Assembly (NCBI GenBank): GCA_002346545.1
Contig: DEAA01000044.1
Coordinates: 19,344 to 83,343, forward strand
Direction of reading: 5' to 3'
Source: Acidobacteria bacterium UBA2994
GTDB lineage: Bacteria > Acidobacteriota > Vicinamibacteria > Vicinamibacterales > UBA8438
DNA: 64,000 nucleotides
Of this stretch, positions 42,086 to 51,111 are shown in pieces. The notes under the pieces were generated by a model. That model saw only the letters and a program-made list of their open reading frames with translations. It was not told the origin of the DNA and did no database searches. A program made the translations under genes and the position numbers. Position 1 is the stretch's first letter, and the number at the start of each line of letters is the position of its first letter.

Positions 42086-43072
42086 CCTGAAATTTCTATC
42101 GGCGTCGCCGGCGCAACCGGATACGCGGGGCAGGAGCTGATTCGGCTGGCCGCCCGACATCCCGCCGCCACCGTGACCTGCGCGATGGCATCGGCCTCGA
42201 CCGATGGTAACCGCCGCCTCCCCGCGCTGACACGCATCTGGAACGGCGAGGTGGAACCGCTGTCAGTGGACCGGTTGGCTGCGGAGTGTCAAGCGGTGTT
42301 CATGACGCTGCCTGACGCAGTGGCCGCCGAAGTGGGACCGGCGCTGACGGAACGAGGAGTCCGCGTATTCGACCTGGCCGGAACGTTCAGACTGCGCGAC
42401 CGCTCGCTGCGGCTCCGGTGGTACCCGGCGACCCCGGACCTGGACGAACCGGCGGTCTACGGACTGACCGAGTACTACCGAGACGAACTACAGACAGCTC
42501 GCCTGGTCGCGTGTCCCGGCTGCTACCCCACGGGCGCACTACTGGCACTCCGACCGCTGACTGACGCTGGACTCCTCGAGGGTGACATCATCATCGACGC
42601 CAAGTCCGGCATTTCCGGCGCCGGCAAGAAGCCCTCGGAACGGACCCATTTCTCTGAGAACCATGGGAGCGTCGCGGCCTATAGCGTGCTGGGTCACCGG
42701 CATGGGGCCGAGATCGAGCAGGAGCTCGATCGACCGGTAACGTTCACACCGCATCTCGTGCCACTCGACCGAGGCATCCTGGAGACCATCTACGTCCGGA
42801 CCCGGCCGGGACTGAGCGCCGCCGCAATCGCCGAGGCGTTCGACGCGGCCTACAGGGACGCCCCCTTCGTCCGAGTCGACGGCGACGTACTGCCCGAGAT
42901 CAAGCACGTAGTGCACACCAACTTCTGCGACATCGGCTGGCGCTGGGACCAGGCGTCTAGACGCCTGGTTCTTGTTGCCTGCCTCGACAACCTGGTCAAA
43001 GGGGCGGCTGGTCAAGCCCTGCAAAACCTGAACGTGGCCTTCGGACTCGATGAGACGACGGGCCTCTCATGA
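42083..43072 (+). CDS. argC: N-acetyl-gamma-glutamyl-phosphate reductase ArgC
   Basis: 329 residues. N-terminal NADP fold I-G-V-A-G-A-T-G-Y-A-G-Q-E-L, catalytic Cys in V-A-C-P-G-C-Y-P-T-G-A, K-S-G-I-S-G-A-G and the catalytic His region G-H-R-H-G-A-E-I. It reduces N-acetylglutamyl phosphate to the semialdehyde. First gene of a five-gene operon; its stop overlaps argB (ATGA). Confidence 0.95.
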   Translation: MPEISIGVAGATGYAGQELIRLAARHPAATVTCAMASASTDGNRRLPALTRIWNGEVEPLSVDRLAAECQAVFMTLPDAVAAEVGPALTERGVRVFDLAGTFRLRDRSLRLRWYPATPDLDEPAVYGLTEYYRDELQTARLVACPGCYPTGALLALRPLTDAGLLEGDIIIDAKSGISGAGKKPSERTHFSENHGSVAAYSVLGHRHGAEIEQELDRPVTFTPHLVPLDRGILETIYVRTRPGLSAAAIAEAFDAAYRDAPFVRVDGDVLPEIKHVVHTNFCDIGWRWDQASRRLVLVACLDNLVKGAAGQALQNLNVAFGLDETTGLS

Positions 43073-43890
43073 CCGCCGGCCTGACCGTTCTCAAGTTCGG
43101 CGGCGAACTGCTCGAGACCGATGAGCGGCGCGGCGCGATGGCGACCGCGATCCGGCGCGTGTCCCAGGCTTCGGCGCTCGTAGTAGTCCATGGAGGCGGA
43201 CGTGAGGTCGACGCCGACATGGCAGTGCACGGCATCGACAAGCGCGCGGTAGACGGACTCAGGATCACCGACGCCCGGACCCTCGAGATCGTCGTCGGAG
43301 TGCTCGCGGGACGCGTAAACACCCGCCTGGTCGCGACGCTCGGGAGTATGGGAGTGCGCGCCGTCGGCCTGACAGCGGCCGACGGCGATGTCGCCAGCGT
43401 ACAAGTGGCGGCGCCCTATGCGGCCGCCGACGGCGCGACGGTTGACCTCGGCTTCGTTGGTCAACCCTTCGGCGACGGGTCACAACTGATCGAAACGCTC
43501 TGCGCTGGCGGATTTGTGCCAGTCGTAGCGAGCATTGGCGCCAACAACGACGGCCAGCTTCTGAACGTCAACGCCGATACCCTAGCGGGACACCTCGCGG
43601 CGTCGCTTGGCGCCGACCGGTTGCTCATCGCAGGCGGCACGGCCGGCGTGCTTGACCCGGACGGCGCGACCATTCCGGTGGTGGACGGGGCGCTGATGGA
43701 CCAGCTGATCGGAGACGGCCGGGCCAGCGCGGGGATGGTGGCCAAGCTGACGGCCTGCCGCGCTGCGGCCAGGAGTGGGGTCGCGCGCGTAGACATCGTC
43801 ACCGGCAAGCAGACCGCCGACCTGGATGCCAGCCCTGGTACTCGAATCGAGATCCCCTCGATGGACGGATCGGAGTCGACAGAGTCATGA
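43069..43890 (+). CDS. argB: Acetylglutamate kinase ArgB
   Basis: 273 residues, amino-acid-kinase fold. V-L-K-F-G-G-E-L-L (phosphate-binding), V-V-V-H-G-G-G-R-E-V, I-G-A-N-N-D-G-Q-L-L-N-V-N-A-D and the C-terminal M-V-A-K-L-T-A-C. It phosphorylates N-acetylglutamate. ATGA overlaps join it to argC and argD. Confidence 0.94.
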   Translation: MTAGLTVLKFGGELLETDERRGAMATAIRRVSQASALVVVHGGGREVDADMAVHGIDKRAVDGLRITDARTLEIVVGVLAGRVNTRLVATLGSMGVRAVGLTAADGDVASVQVAAPYAAADGATVDLGFVGQPFGDGSQLIETLCAGGFVPVVASIGANNDGQLLNVNADTLAGHLAASLGADRLLIAGGTAGVLDPDGATIPVVDGALMDQLIGDGRASAGMVAKLTACRAAARSGVARVDIVTGKQTADLDASPGTRIEIPSMDGSESTES

Positions 43891-45086
43891 CCACCGACGC
43901 AGCCGATATTCAATCCCTCGAAACTGAATACCTGCTCCAGGTGTACCGGCGCATTCCCATCGTACTCAACCGAGGCGAAGGCAGCCACCTGTATGACACC
44001 GCAGGGCAACCGTATCTCGACTTCATCTCCGGTCTCGGGGTGGCCTCGATGGGTCACGCCAATCCAGTACTGGCGGAGGCGCTGGCTGATCAGGCCAAGA
44101 CGTTGCTCCACACGTCGAACCTCTACTTCCACCCCCTCCAGGGTCAGGTGGGAGAACGCCTGGCGAGGCTCTCGGGTCTGGCCCGCGTGTTCTTCTGCAA
44201 CAGCGGCACCGAGGCTGTCGAAGGCTGCCTAAAGTTCGCCCGGCGCTACTGGTACAGCCAGGACGTACACAGCCGCACCCGGTTCGTCGCGCTGGAACGT
44301 TCCTTCCACGGTCGCACCCTAGGCGCGTTGTCGACCACGGCCGAACCGGGGTATCGCGCTCCGTTCGCCCCACTGCTGGACGTGACCTTCGTCTCGCCCG
44401 ATGACCCATTGGCACTGGAGGCGGCACTGACCGACGAAGTCGCGGCCCTGATCGTCGAACCAATCCAGGGTGAAGGCGGGGTGTGGCCGCTGTCGAACGA
44501 GCTGGCCGAGGTGATCACGGTCGGGTGCCGCCGAAGCGGCACGCTGCTCATCGCCGACGAGATTCAGTGCGGACTCGGCCGGACCGGCGCCGCCTTCCAC
44601 TCGGCGACGTTGGGGCTCAAGCCAGACCTCATGTCGCTGGGTAAAGCGCTTGGCGGCGGCGTGCCGATCGGAGCGTTACTGATGAGCCAGGCGGTCGCCG
44701 ACGCCGTGTCCCCGGGCGACCACGGCACCACATACGGCGGCAACCTGCTTTCCTGCCGTGCGGCCCTCGTATTCCTCGACATGCTGGAACAGGGCGGCCT
44801 CGAGCGCGTCCGCCAAGCGGGCGATCGGCTGAGCCAGGGTCTGGAGGCGATCGCCGCGCGACACGAGGTGGTCCAGGAGGTGCGTGGGGCCGGGCTCATG
44901 CGAGGCATCGCGATGACCGAGAAGGCCGCGATCGCTGTGGTCGCTGGTGCCCAAGAGCGACGCCTGCTGGTCAATCGCACGGGCGGGAACGTCGTGCGGA
45001 TGTTACCGCCGCTGACGGTCACCGACGACGAGATCGACCGGGCATTGGACATCCTGGAGCAGGCGCTGGCCAACCACACCGGCTAG
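43887..45086 (+). CDS. argD: Acetylornithine aminotransferase ArgD
   Basis: 399 residues, class III aminotransferase. L-D-F-I-S-G-L-G-V-A-S-M-G-H, N-S-G-T-E-A-V-E-G, A-D-E-I-Q-C-G-L-G-R-T-G, PLP lysine in M-S-L-G-K-A-L-G-G-G-V-P-I-G, and H-G-T-T-Y-G-G-N. It converts N-acetylglutamate semialdehyde to N-acetylornithine. Many ArgD enzymes also serve lysine synthesis. Confidence 0.94.
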   Translation: MTTDAADIQSLETEYLLQVYRRIPIVLNRGEGSHLYDTAGQPYLDFISGLGVASMGHANPVLAEALADQAKTLLHTSNLYFHPLQGQVGERLARLSGLARVFFCNSGTEAVEGCLKFARRYWYSQDVHSRTRFVALERSFHGRTLGALSTTAEPGYRAPFAPLLDVTFVSPDDPLALEAALTDEVAALIVEPIQGEGGVWPLSNELAEVITVGCRRSGTLLIADEIQCGLGRTGAAFHSATLGLKPDLMSLGKALGGGVPIGALLMSQAVADAVSPGDHGTTYGGNLLSCRAALVFLDMLEQGGLERVRQAGDRLSQGLEAIAARHEVVQEVRGAGLMRGIAMTEKAAIAVVAGAQERRLLVNRTGGNVVRMLPPLTVTDDEIDRALDILEQALANHTG

Positions 45087-45108
45087 ACGGCGCTGGCGGA
45101 GCGAGATC

Positions 45109-46311
45109 ATGGTGGAACGGATCGAGGGCGGCATCACCGCACCAGCTGGATTCACGGCTGCTGGCGTGGCGTGCGGAATCAAAGCGTCAGGGCTGGACCT
45201 GGCGTTGCTAGTGGCCACGCCCGCCGCGCGCGCTGCCGGGATCTTCACGACCAACCTGGCCGTGGCGGCGCCGGTCGTGGTAACCCGCGAACACCTTGCT
45301 CGCTCGGGCGCAACCACTAGGGCCGTGGTGGTCAACAGCGGATGCGCCAACGCATGCACGGGTCCCTCTGGACTCGACGTCGCCCGGGCCATGGCCGACG
45401 ACACGGCCCTGGCGGTAGGGTGCCCGCCGGAGCAGGTGCTGGTGTCCTCCACGGGTGTGATCGGGGCGCCACTCGACCCGGCCAAGATCAAGGCTGGCGT
45501 CTTGAGTGCCACCCAGACCCTTGGACGAGACCAGCACACCGCTGCGGCCGAAGCGATCATGACCACCGACCCCTGGTCGAAGGAAACGGCGGTGCGCGCC
45601 GACACCCCGGCGGGGTCGTTCCGGGTCGGCGGGATGGCTAAGGGGGCGGGCATGATCGAGCCGAACATGGCGACCATGCTGGCGTTCCTGACCACCGACG
45701 CCGAGATCAGCCCAGGCGGGCTCCACCGTGCGTTGCGCGAAGTAGCAGACCCAACCTTCAACGCCATCACCGTGGACGGTGAGACCTCGACAAACGACAT
45801 GGTGCTCCTACTCGCTGGCGGTAGCTCCGGCGTGCAGATCGACGAGGGCCTCTACCCGCACTTCGTCGAAGCGCTCCATGCAGTCTGTCACGAACTGGCG
45901 TTGGCAATCGTGCGCGGCGGCGAGGGTGCGTCGAAGCTGGTCTCGATTCACGTCGCCGGCGCGGGATCGGTCGACGAGGCGCGACAGGCCGCCAAGGCCA
46001 TGGCCAACTCCCCGCTCGTCAAGACGGCGGTCCATGGCGAAGATCCGAACTGGGGACGACTGGTGGCAGTGGCGGGCCGCGCCGGGGTGGCCTTCGAGCC
46101 GACTCGGGCCAGAGTCTTCGTCGGGCCTGTCGAGCTCTTCGGCCACGAAACGGTGTATGCCGATCGGGAACCGGAAGCGGCCGCGCACCTAAAGCAGGAT
46201 GAGGTCTCCCTAATCGTCGACCTTGGCACCGGCGGCACAGCGTCGTTTACCGCCTGGACCTGTGACTTCAGCGCCGAGTACGTGCGGATCAACGCCGACT
46301 ATCGGACCTGA
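45109..46311 (+). CDS. argJ: Ornithine acetyltransferase ArgJ
   Basis: 400 residues. The self-cleaving nucleophile Thr is in the motif G-M-I-E-P-N-M-A-T-M-L. Other signatures are V-V-V-N-S-G-C-A-N-A-C-T-G, S-S-T-G-V-I-G and G-E-D-P-N-W-G-R. It moves acetyl from N-acetylornithine to glutamate (and may also use acetyl-CoA), recycling acetyl in arginine synthesis. No separate argA is seen here, so a bifunctional enzyme is plausible. Confidence 0.94.
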   Translation: MVERIEGGITAPAGFTAAGVACGIKASGLDLALLVATPAARAAGIFTTNLAVAAPVVVTREHLARSGATTRAVVVNSGCANACTGPSGLDVARAMADDTALAVGCPPEQVLVSSTGVIGAPLDPAKIKAGVLSATQTLGRDQHTAAAEAIMTTDPWSKETAVRADTPAGSFRVGGMAKGAGMIEPNMATMLAFLTTDAEISPGGLHRALREVADPTFNAITVDGETSTNDMVLLLAGGSSGVQIDEGLYPHFVEALHAVCHELALAIVRGGEGASKLVSIHVAGAGSVDEARQAAKAMANSPLVKTAVHGEDPNWGRLVAVAGRAGVAFEPTRARVFVGPVELFGHETVYADREPEAAAHLKQDEVSLIVDLGTGGTASFTAWTCDFSAEYVRINADYRT

Positions 46312-46322
46312 CCCCTACGACC

Positions 46323-47312
46323 ATGACGACCACATCGCCTACGCCCAAGTCGAACCAGGCTGCCCGGACAGCACTCCGAGCGCCGGGCCGGACCTACCTG
46401 TCCGTACTCGATCTGACCCCGAGCGCGCTCGAAGCGGTGCTCGCGCTGGCGGGGCGTCTGAAAAAGGAACGGGCGCTGGGGCCCGACGCGCCGACCGCGC
46501 GCGCCCTGGCGGGGCAGTCATTGGCCCTGCTGTTCGACAAACCCTCGCTCAGGACCCGTACCGGATTCGAGATCGCAATGCGGGAGCTCGGCGGCAACGT
46601 CACGTGCCCGCCGTCGGCGGACGCGCTCGGCACCCGGGAGACGCTCGCCGACGTGGCCCGCACCCTGGAGCGATGGGTCTCGGTGGCCGCCATCCGGACT
46701 TTCGAGCAGTCACGGCTTCAGGAGTTCGTCAACGCCACGGCACAACTCAGAGTGGTCAACGCTCTGACCAACGAGGAGCATCCCTGTCAGGCCCTGGCCG
46801 ACTGCCTCACCATTGCCGAACGCTGCGGCTCGGTCCGGGGACGCACGCTGGCCTACGTGGGTGACGGCAACAACGTCGCCACCTCGCTGACTCACGCCGC
46901 CGTCACGCTGGGAATGAACCTGAGACTCGCGTCGCCGGAGGCCTATCAGCTACCTGAATCGACCCTGGCCGCGGCACGGGCCCGCGGTTCGGGAGGGATG
47001 GAGATCGTCCAAGTCACCGACCCGTCCGAGGCGGTGGAGGGCGCCGATGCGGTGTACACGGACGTCTGGACCTCGATGGGACAGGAAGCGGAAAGTGCCC
47101 GCCGGATGCAGGCGTTCGAAGGCTATCGGGTCTCATCCGCACTGATGGATCTGGCAGGACCGGATGCCTTCTTCATGCACTGTCTGCCAGCCCACCGTGG
47201 CGAGGAGGTCGATGCCGACGTCCTCGACGGGCCACGTTCAGCGGTCTTCGACCAGGCGGAGAACAGACTCCACACCCAAAAGGCGCTGCTGTTGACGTTG
47301 TTGGGGCGGTAG
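46323..47312 (+). CDS. argF: Ornithine carbamoyltransferase ArgF
   Basis: 329 residues. Carbamoyl-phosphate motif K-P-S-L-R-T-R-T-G-F-E, E-H-P-C-Q-A-L-A-D, the ornithine loop D-V-W-T-S-M-G-Q-E and F-M-H-C-L-P-A-H-R-G-E-E. The latter is the OTC form rather than the acetylornithine carbamoyltransferase form. It makes citrulline. Last gene of the arg operon, 11 bases after argJ, ending 14 bases before the convergent purE. Confidence 0.93.
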   Translation: MTTTSPTPKSNQAARTALRAPGRTYLSVLDLTPSALEAVLALAGRLKKERALGPDAPTARALAGQSLALLFDKPSLRTRTGFEIAMRELGGNVTCPPSADALGTRETLADVARTLERWVSVAAIRTFEQSRLQEFVNATAQLRVVNALTNEEHPCQALADCLTIAERCGSVRGRTLAYVGDGNNVATSLTHAAVTLGMNLRLASPEAYQLPESTLAAARARGSGGMEIVQVTDPSEAVEGADAVYTDVWTSMGQEAESARRMQAFEGYRVSSALMDLAGPDAFFMHCLPAHRGEEVDADVLDGPRSAVFDQAENRLHTQKALLLTLLGR

Positions 47313-47326
47313 CGAAGCTGGTTTCC

Positions 47327-47824
47327 TCAAGGCTGGACCAGCTCGGCCGCCGCCTTCTCGACCTTGGCGGTCTGCTTCACCCGGTAGGCATCTACCTGCT
47401 CCGCCACGGCCGGATCGCCGATAGCGAGGATCTGAGCCGCCAGCACGGCGGCGTTGGTTGCGCCCGCCTTGCCGACGGCCACGGTTGCGACCGGCACGCC
47501 CGGCGGCATCTGCACCGTGGCGAGCAACGAGTCGAAACCCTTTAGCGGCGACGAGTCGATCGGCACCCCTATGACGGGCAGCGCGGTGTGCGCCGCCACG
47601 ACGCCGGCCAAGTGGGCGGCAGCACCGGCACCGACCACGAACACCTTCACCCCTCTGACGATCGCCTCCTCCATCACCTTCTGGACCCGAGCCGGTGAAC
47701 GGTGCGCCGAGGCCACGGTCATCTCGCTCGAAATGCCGAGGTCGCGCAGGGTGCGCACGGTATTGGCCATCACGTCCGCGTCGGACCCGGACCCCATCAG
47801 CACTTGCACTTGCAGATCACTCAT
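47327..47824 (-). CDS. purE: N5-carboxyaminoimidazole ribonucleotide mutase PurE (class I)
   Basis: 165 residues from ATG 47824. M-G-S-G-S-D-A-D-V-M binds phosphate, and S-A-H-R-S-P carries the catalytic His. G-A-A-A-H-L-A-G-V-V and P-V-I-G-V-P follow. Class I enzymes convert N5-CAIR to CAIR and normally need PurK, which is not in the window. It follows purD by 18 bases. Confidence 0.93.
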   Translation of the reverse strand: MSDLQVQVLMGSGSDADVMANTVRTLRDLGISSEMTVASAHRSPARVQKVMEEAIVRGVKVFVVGAGAAAHLAGVVAAHTALPVIGVPIDSSPLKGFDSLLATVQMPPGVPVATVAVGKAGATNAAVLAAQILAIGDPAVAEQVDAYRVKQTAKVEKAAAELVQP

Positions 47825-47842
47825 CTCCCTCACCCTTCTCCG

Positions 47843-49120
47843 TCAAGACCGCAGGGCCTTGCGTCCGATATCGGTCCGCACCTGCTTATCGGTAAACGTC
47901 ACACACTGCTCCGCCGCATAGGCCCGCGCAATGGCGGCGCCATAGTCTGCTCCCCGGCCGACCACGGTCAGCACCCGGCCGCCGGTCGTCACCACCGAGT
48001 CACCGTCGAGCCTAGTACCGGCATGGAACACCAACACGCCTTCCTGTTCGGCCGTCTGGTCGAGTCCACTGATCGGCAGGCCCTTCGCGTAAGCCCCAGG
48101 ATAGCCGCCCGAGGCAAGGACCACCCCGACATGCGGGTCAGTCGTGTGGCGACACACCGAGGTCGAGAGACTGCCAGCCGCGGCCGCCGCCAGCATCGGC
48201 GCGAGCGAATCCTCAACCATCGGCAGAACGACCTGCGCCTCCGGATCTCCGAGCCGGACGTTGAACTCGATGACCTTGGGCCCATCTACGGTCAGCATCA
48301 AACCGACATACAGGAACCCGTGATACGCCGCTCCTTCGGCGGCCAGCCCCTCGAGCACCGGTCCGACGATCTCCTCACGGATGCGCCGCTCGACGGCCGG
48401 GGTCACCAGCGGACTGGGCGAAAACGCACCCATCCCTCCGGTGTTGGGTCCCTGGTCGTCGTCGTAAGCGCGTTTGTGGTCCTGGGCCGTCGGTAGGGCG
48501 AGCGCCGCTCGCCCGTCGCAGATGGCGAAATACGAAGCCTCAGGACCAACGAGACATTCCTCGATCACCACCCGACGGCCAGCATCGCCAAAGCGATCGT
48601 CAAGCATCGCCTCCCGGATCGCCGCCTCGGCCGAGCCGCGATCCGACGCAACGGTGACGCCCTTTCCAGCGGCCAGGCCGTCGGCCTTGACCACGACTGG
48701 AAAGCCGAACTGCTCGCCCGCCACAGACGCCAGTGCCCCCTCGGCTGTGTCGTGCACGGCGAATCTAGCAGTCGGCACCTCGTGTCGCTGCATGAATTCC
48801 TTGGCAAACGCCTTACTCGACTCGAGTCGCGCGGCAGCCTGACTGGGACCGAACAGGACACGCCCGGCAGCCGCAAACCGATCCTGAACCCCTAGCGCCA
48901 GGGGTAGTTCGGGTCCCACCACCGTCAAGTCGATGTCCTCCGCCTCGGCCAAGGCCAGGACGGCCGCCGGGTCGGACATGTCGAGATCGAGGGCGCGCGC
49001 CACCTCACTGGTGCCGGCGTTGCCCGGCGCGCACACAACCTCCCGGACGCCGGCTTCACGGCCCAGCTTCCAGGCGAGCGCATGCTCACGCGCGCCGCTA
49101 CCGACCACCAGTATCTTCAT
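47843..49120 (-). CDS. purD: Phosphoribosylamine-glycine ligase PurD
   Basis: 425 residues, ATP-grasp. V-V-G-S-G-A-R-E-H-A-L-A-W-K-L at the N-terminus, G-P-E-L-P-L-A-L-G, V-V-K-A-D-G-L-A-A-G-K-G-V, the C-terminal-half L-A-S-G-G-Y-P-G and the metal-binding E-F-N-V-R-L-G-D-P-E-A-Q. It makes glycinamide ribonucleotide in purine synthesis. purD-purE form an operon; the upstream gap to rpsU is 287 bases. Confidence 0.95.
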   Translation of the reverse strand: MKILVVGSGAREHALAWKLGREAGVREVVCAPGNAGTSEVARALDLDMSDPAAVLALAEAEDIDLTVVGPELPLALGVQDRFAAAGRVLFGPSQAAARLESSKAFAKEFMQRHEVPTARFAVHDTAEGALASVAGEQFGFPVVVKADGLAAGKGVTVASDRGSAEAAIREAMLDDRFGDAGRRVVIEECLVGPEASYFAICDGRAALALPTAQDHKRAYDDDQGPNTGGMGAFSPSPLVTPAVERRIREEIVGPVLEGLAAEGAAYHGFLYVGLMLTVDGPKVIEFNVRLGDPEAQVVLPMVEDSLAPMLAAAAAGSLSTSVCRHTTDPHVGVVLASGGYPGAYAKGLPISGLDQTAEQEGVLVFHAGTRLDGDSVVTTGGRVLTVVGRGADYGAAIARAYAAEQCVTFTDKQVRTDIGRKALRS

Positions 49121-49260
49121 GAATCAGCCTCGAAATGGAACGCCAACGCCACCGACCTCACGTGGGTGGGGCGGGAACGTCGGTTGCCCCGGCCGCAGAC
49201 AACCTGTCGCGCCCGTGAATTCTGTTGCGCCACAACACAATAGGGCACTAGAATTTCTGT

Positions 49261-49312
49261 TTGCCCCTTAAGCAAGCGGGGCAACCAATGCTCGTTCCGG
49301 CCAGCTGGCCGG
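49261..49312 (+). promoter_or_regulatory. Two hairpins upstream of rpsU
   Basis: TTGCCCC (49261-49267) pairs perfectly with GGGGCAA (49278-49284) across a 10-base loop. Thirteen bases later, CCGGCCAGCTGGCCGG at 49297-49312 is a 16-base perfect palindrome. Both lie in the purD-rpsU gap, 95-150 bases before the rpsU start. They could form a structured rpsU leader or a purD operator. The remainder of 49121-49260 shows nothing I can name. Confidence 0.4.
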
Positions 49313-49407
49313 GGCTAGCCTAGCACACTCGATGAGCTCCGGCACCGCGGATGCCGGGCCCCCGCGAAGACGGCATCGCTGACCGCGCGAGGGAGGTGTC
49401 AAGCAGT

Positions 49408-49605
49408 TTGGCTGAGGTCAAAATCAATGAGGGCGAATCGGTTGAGAGCGCGTTGCGCCGCTTCAAGCGAAAGGTCCAGCAGGAAGACATCATCAAGGAC
49501 ATCAAGAAGCACTCGTACTACTTGAAACCTGGTGACAAGCGCCGAGCGAAGCAAGCCCTTGCTCGAAAGCGCACCCGCAAGAAGCAGCGTCGCGAGACCG
49601 AGTAG
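49408..49605 (+). CDS. rpsU: 30S ribosomal protein S21, TTG start
   Basis: From TTG 49408 the product is 65 residues, M-A-E-V-K-I-N-E-G-E-S-V-E-S-A-L-R-R-F-K-R at the start and a strongly basic C-terminal helix (K-R-R-A-K-Q-A, R-K-R-T-R-K-K). This matches S21 length and sequence. GGGAGGTG lies about nine bases before TTG. A GTG at 49396 is in frame but coincides with the ribosome-binding site. S21 sits by the anti-Shine-Dalgarno region of 16S rRNA and helps initiation. Confidence 0.93.
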   Translation: MAEVKINEGESVESALRRFKRKVQQEDIIKDIKKHSYYLKPGDKRRAKQALARKRTRKKQRRETE

Positions 49606-49630
49606 GCCGACCGCCAGTGTCAGCGTGTAT

Positions 49631-49659
49631 TTGACAGACCCCAGGGATCATAGTACTTT
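49631..49659 (+). promoter_or_regulatory. Possible sigma-70 promoter of the STAS gene
   Basis: A perfect -35 box TTGACA (49631-49636) is followed after 17 bases by TACTTT (49654-49659), a weak -10. It lies about 90 bases before the STAS gene. Confidence 0.4.
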
Positions 49660-49747
49660 TTTCAGCGGCTCTGAGTCAGTTAAAGCTCAATAGCACAGGG
49701 TCTTACGGCGTTTCATACCGCGCCGGGAACTCAGTGGGAGAGTCTTC

Positions 49748-50089
49748 ATGGAAATCGAGGAAAGAACACTCGAGAACGTCGTCGTGCTGGATCTGAAAGG
49801 GAAGCTCACCATCGGCGAAGGCGACGAGCTCCTGAAGGAAAAGATCAACAACCTGCTGCAGCAGGGACACAAGAACCTGCTACTGAACCTCGAAGACGTT
49901 CCCTACGTCGACAGTGCCGGTCTCGGCGAGATCGTGCGGACCTACACGACCGTTAGCCGCCAAGGTGGCACTCTAAAGCTCGTGAACCTCACGAAGCGGA
50001 TCACCGACCTGCTGGCCATCACCAAGCTGTTGACGGTGTTCGACACCTTCGAGTCCGAAGCCGACGCGGTCAGCAGCTTCAGCAGCTGA
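49748..50089 (+). CDS. STAS-domain anti-sigma factor antagonist
   Basis: 113 residues, a single STAS domain. V-V-V-L-D-L-K-G-K-L-T-I-G-E-G-D begins the fold. The phosphorylation site is Ser56 in Y-V-D-S-A-G-L-G-E-I, as in SpoIIAA. L-V-N-L-T-K-R-I-T-D-L-L and V-F-D-T-F-E-S-E follow. It would bind and neutralise a partner-switching kinase/anti-sigma factor when unphosphorylated. No kinase partner gene is adjacent; STAS genes beside rpsU and polysaccharide genes suggest an envelope or stress role. Confidence 0.88.
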   Translation: MEIEERTLENVVVLDLKGKLTIGEGDELLKEKINNLLQQGHKNLLLNLEDVPYVDSAGLGEIVRTYTTVSRQGGTLKLVNLTKRITDLLAITKLLTVFDTFESEADAVSSFSS

Positions 50090-50098
50090 CCGTCGGGT

Positions 50099-50125
50099 CG
50101 CCCCGCCCCGCTCCGGCGCGGGGCG
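50099..50125 (+). terminator. GC-rich hairpin after the STAS gene
   Basis: CGCCCCGC (50099-50106) pairs perfectly with GCGGGGCG (50118-50125) across an 11-base loop, ten bases after the STAS stop and ten before the next start. There is no U-run, so it may be a Rho-type pause, an attenuator, or may hide the next ribosome-binding site. Confidence 0.3.
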
Positions 50126-50134
50126 CCGGACGCG

Positions 50135-51079
50135 ATGGCGCACTACAGCTCCGAGCACGGGATGACCGACGTCTCGCCCCACCGGGAGACGTCGGCCTTC
50201 AACCTAACGGCCGACCTCGTCACCTCCCTCCGGCCGGACCAGTGGACCAAGAACCTGATCGTGTTCGCCGGGCTCGTCTTTGGCGGGCAACTGATGGAAC
50301 CAACGTCCGTCTTCAGGGCGGCCGGCGCCTTCGGCGCGTTCTGCGCACTGTCGAGCGCGATGTATCTCGTCAACGACCTAGGAGACCGGAGAGCAGACCG
50401 GCTGCATCCGGTCAAGGCCAAGCGCCCGATCGCCGCCGGACGTATCTCAAGCGGCGTGGCGATCGGCGCCGTCGTGGTGTTGCTGGCGCTTGGTCTCGGT
50501 GCCGGCTTCGTTCTCAACCCGATGCTGGGCGGGCTATCGCTGCTGTTCGTCGCGTTGCTCACGCTCTACTCACGGCTCCTCAAGCACATGGTCGTGCTCG
50601 ACGTGCTGACGATCGCGGTCGGCTTCGTACTCAGGGCGGTGGCTGGCGCCGTCGCCGTCGGCGTTCCGTCGAGCCAGTGGCTACTGGTCTGTACCTTGCT
50701 GGGCGCCCTGTTCCTCGGCCTCACCAAGCGGCGACAGGAGGTGGACGCACTGGGTGAGCATGCGACCGAGCATCGGCCGGCGCTGGGCCGCTACAGTGTG
50801 CAGGGACTCGACCAGATGGTCACGATCGTGGCCGGAGCCACCGTGCTGAGCTATGCGGTCTACACAACCGACCCGAACACGATCGCCACCTTCGGCACCG
50901 ATCTGCTGACCTTGACGATTCCATTCCCGGTCTATGGGGTACTCCGCTATCTGCTGATCATGCGAGAACACCCGCTGGCCAGTCCCTCCGACCTGTTGCT
51001 ACGGGACCGCGGGCTGGCCTGGTGCGCCGTGGGCTGGTCGGTAGCGGTCGCCCTGATCATCTACCGCCCGCTCGGATAA
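50135..51079 (+). CDS. UbiA-family decaprenyl-phosphate phosphoribosyltransferase-like protein
   Basis: 314 residues with about eight to nine membrane helices. R-P-D-Q-W-T-K-N-L-I-V-F-A-G-L at 27-41, and the Asp-rich N-D-L-G-D-R-R-A-D-R-L-H-P with K-A-K-R-P-I-A-A-G match the UbiA branch that transfers phosphoribose to decaprenyl phosphate (Rv3806c-like). The second metal site region has V-L-D-V-L-T-I-A-V-G-F. In actinobacteria this leads to arabinose donors. Elsewhere such genes sit beside glycan genes, as here. An internal ATG at 50162 is an alternative start. Confidence 0.8.
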   Translation: MAHYSSEHGMTDVSPHRETSAFNLTADLVTSLRPDQWTKNLIVFAGLVFGGQLMEPTSVFRAAGAFGAFCALSSAMYLVNDLGDRRADRLHPVKAKRPIAAGRISSGVAIGAVVVLLALGLGAGFVLNPMLGGLSLLFVALLTLYSRLLKHMVVLDVLTIAVGFVLRAVAGAVAVGVPSSQWLLVCTLLGALFLGLTKRRQEVDALGEHATEHRPALGRYSVQGLDQMVTIVAGATVLSYAVYTTDPNTIATFGTDLLTLTIPFPVYGVLRYLLIMREHPLASPSDLLLRDRGLAWCAVGWSVAVALIIYRPLG

Positions 51080-51111
51080 CGCCCGCATCAACTACACTTA
51101 TCTGGCACACA

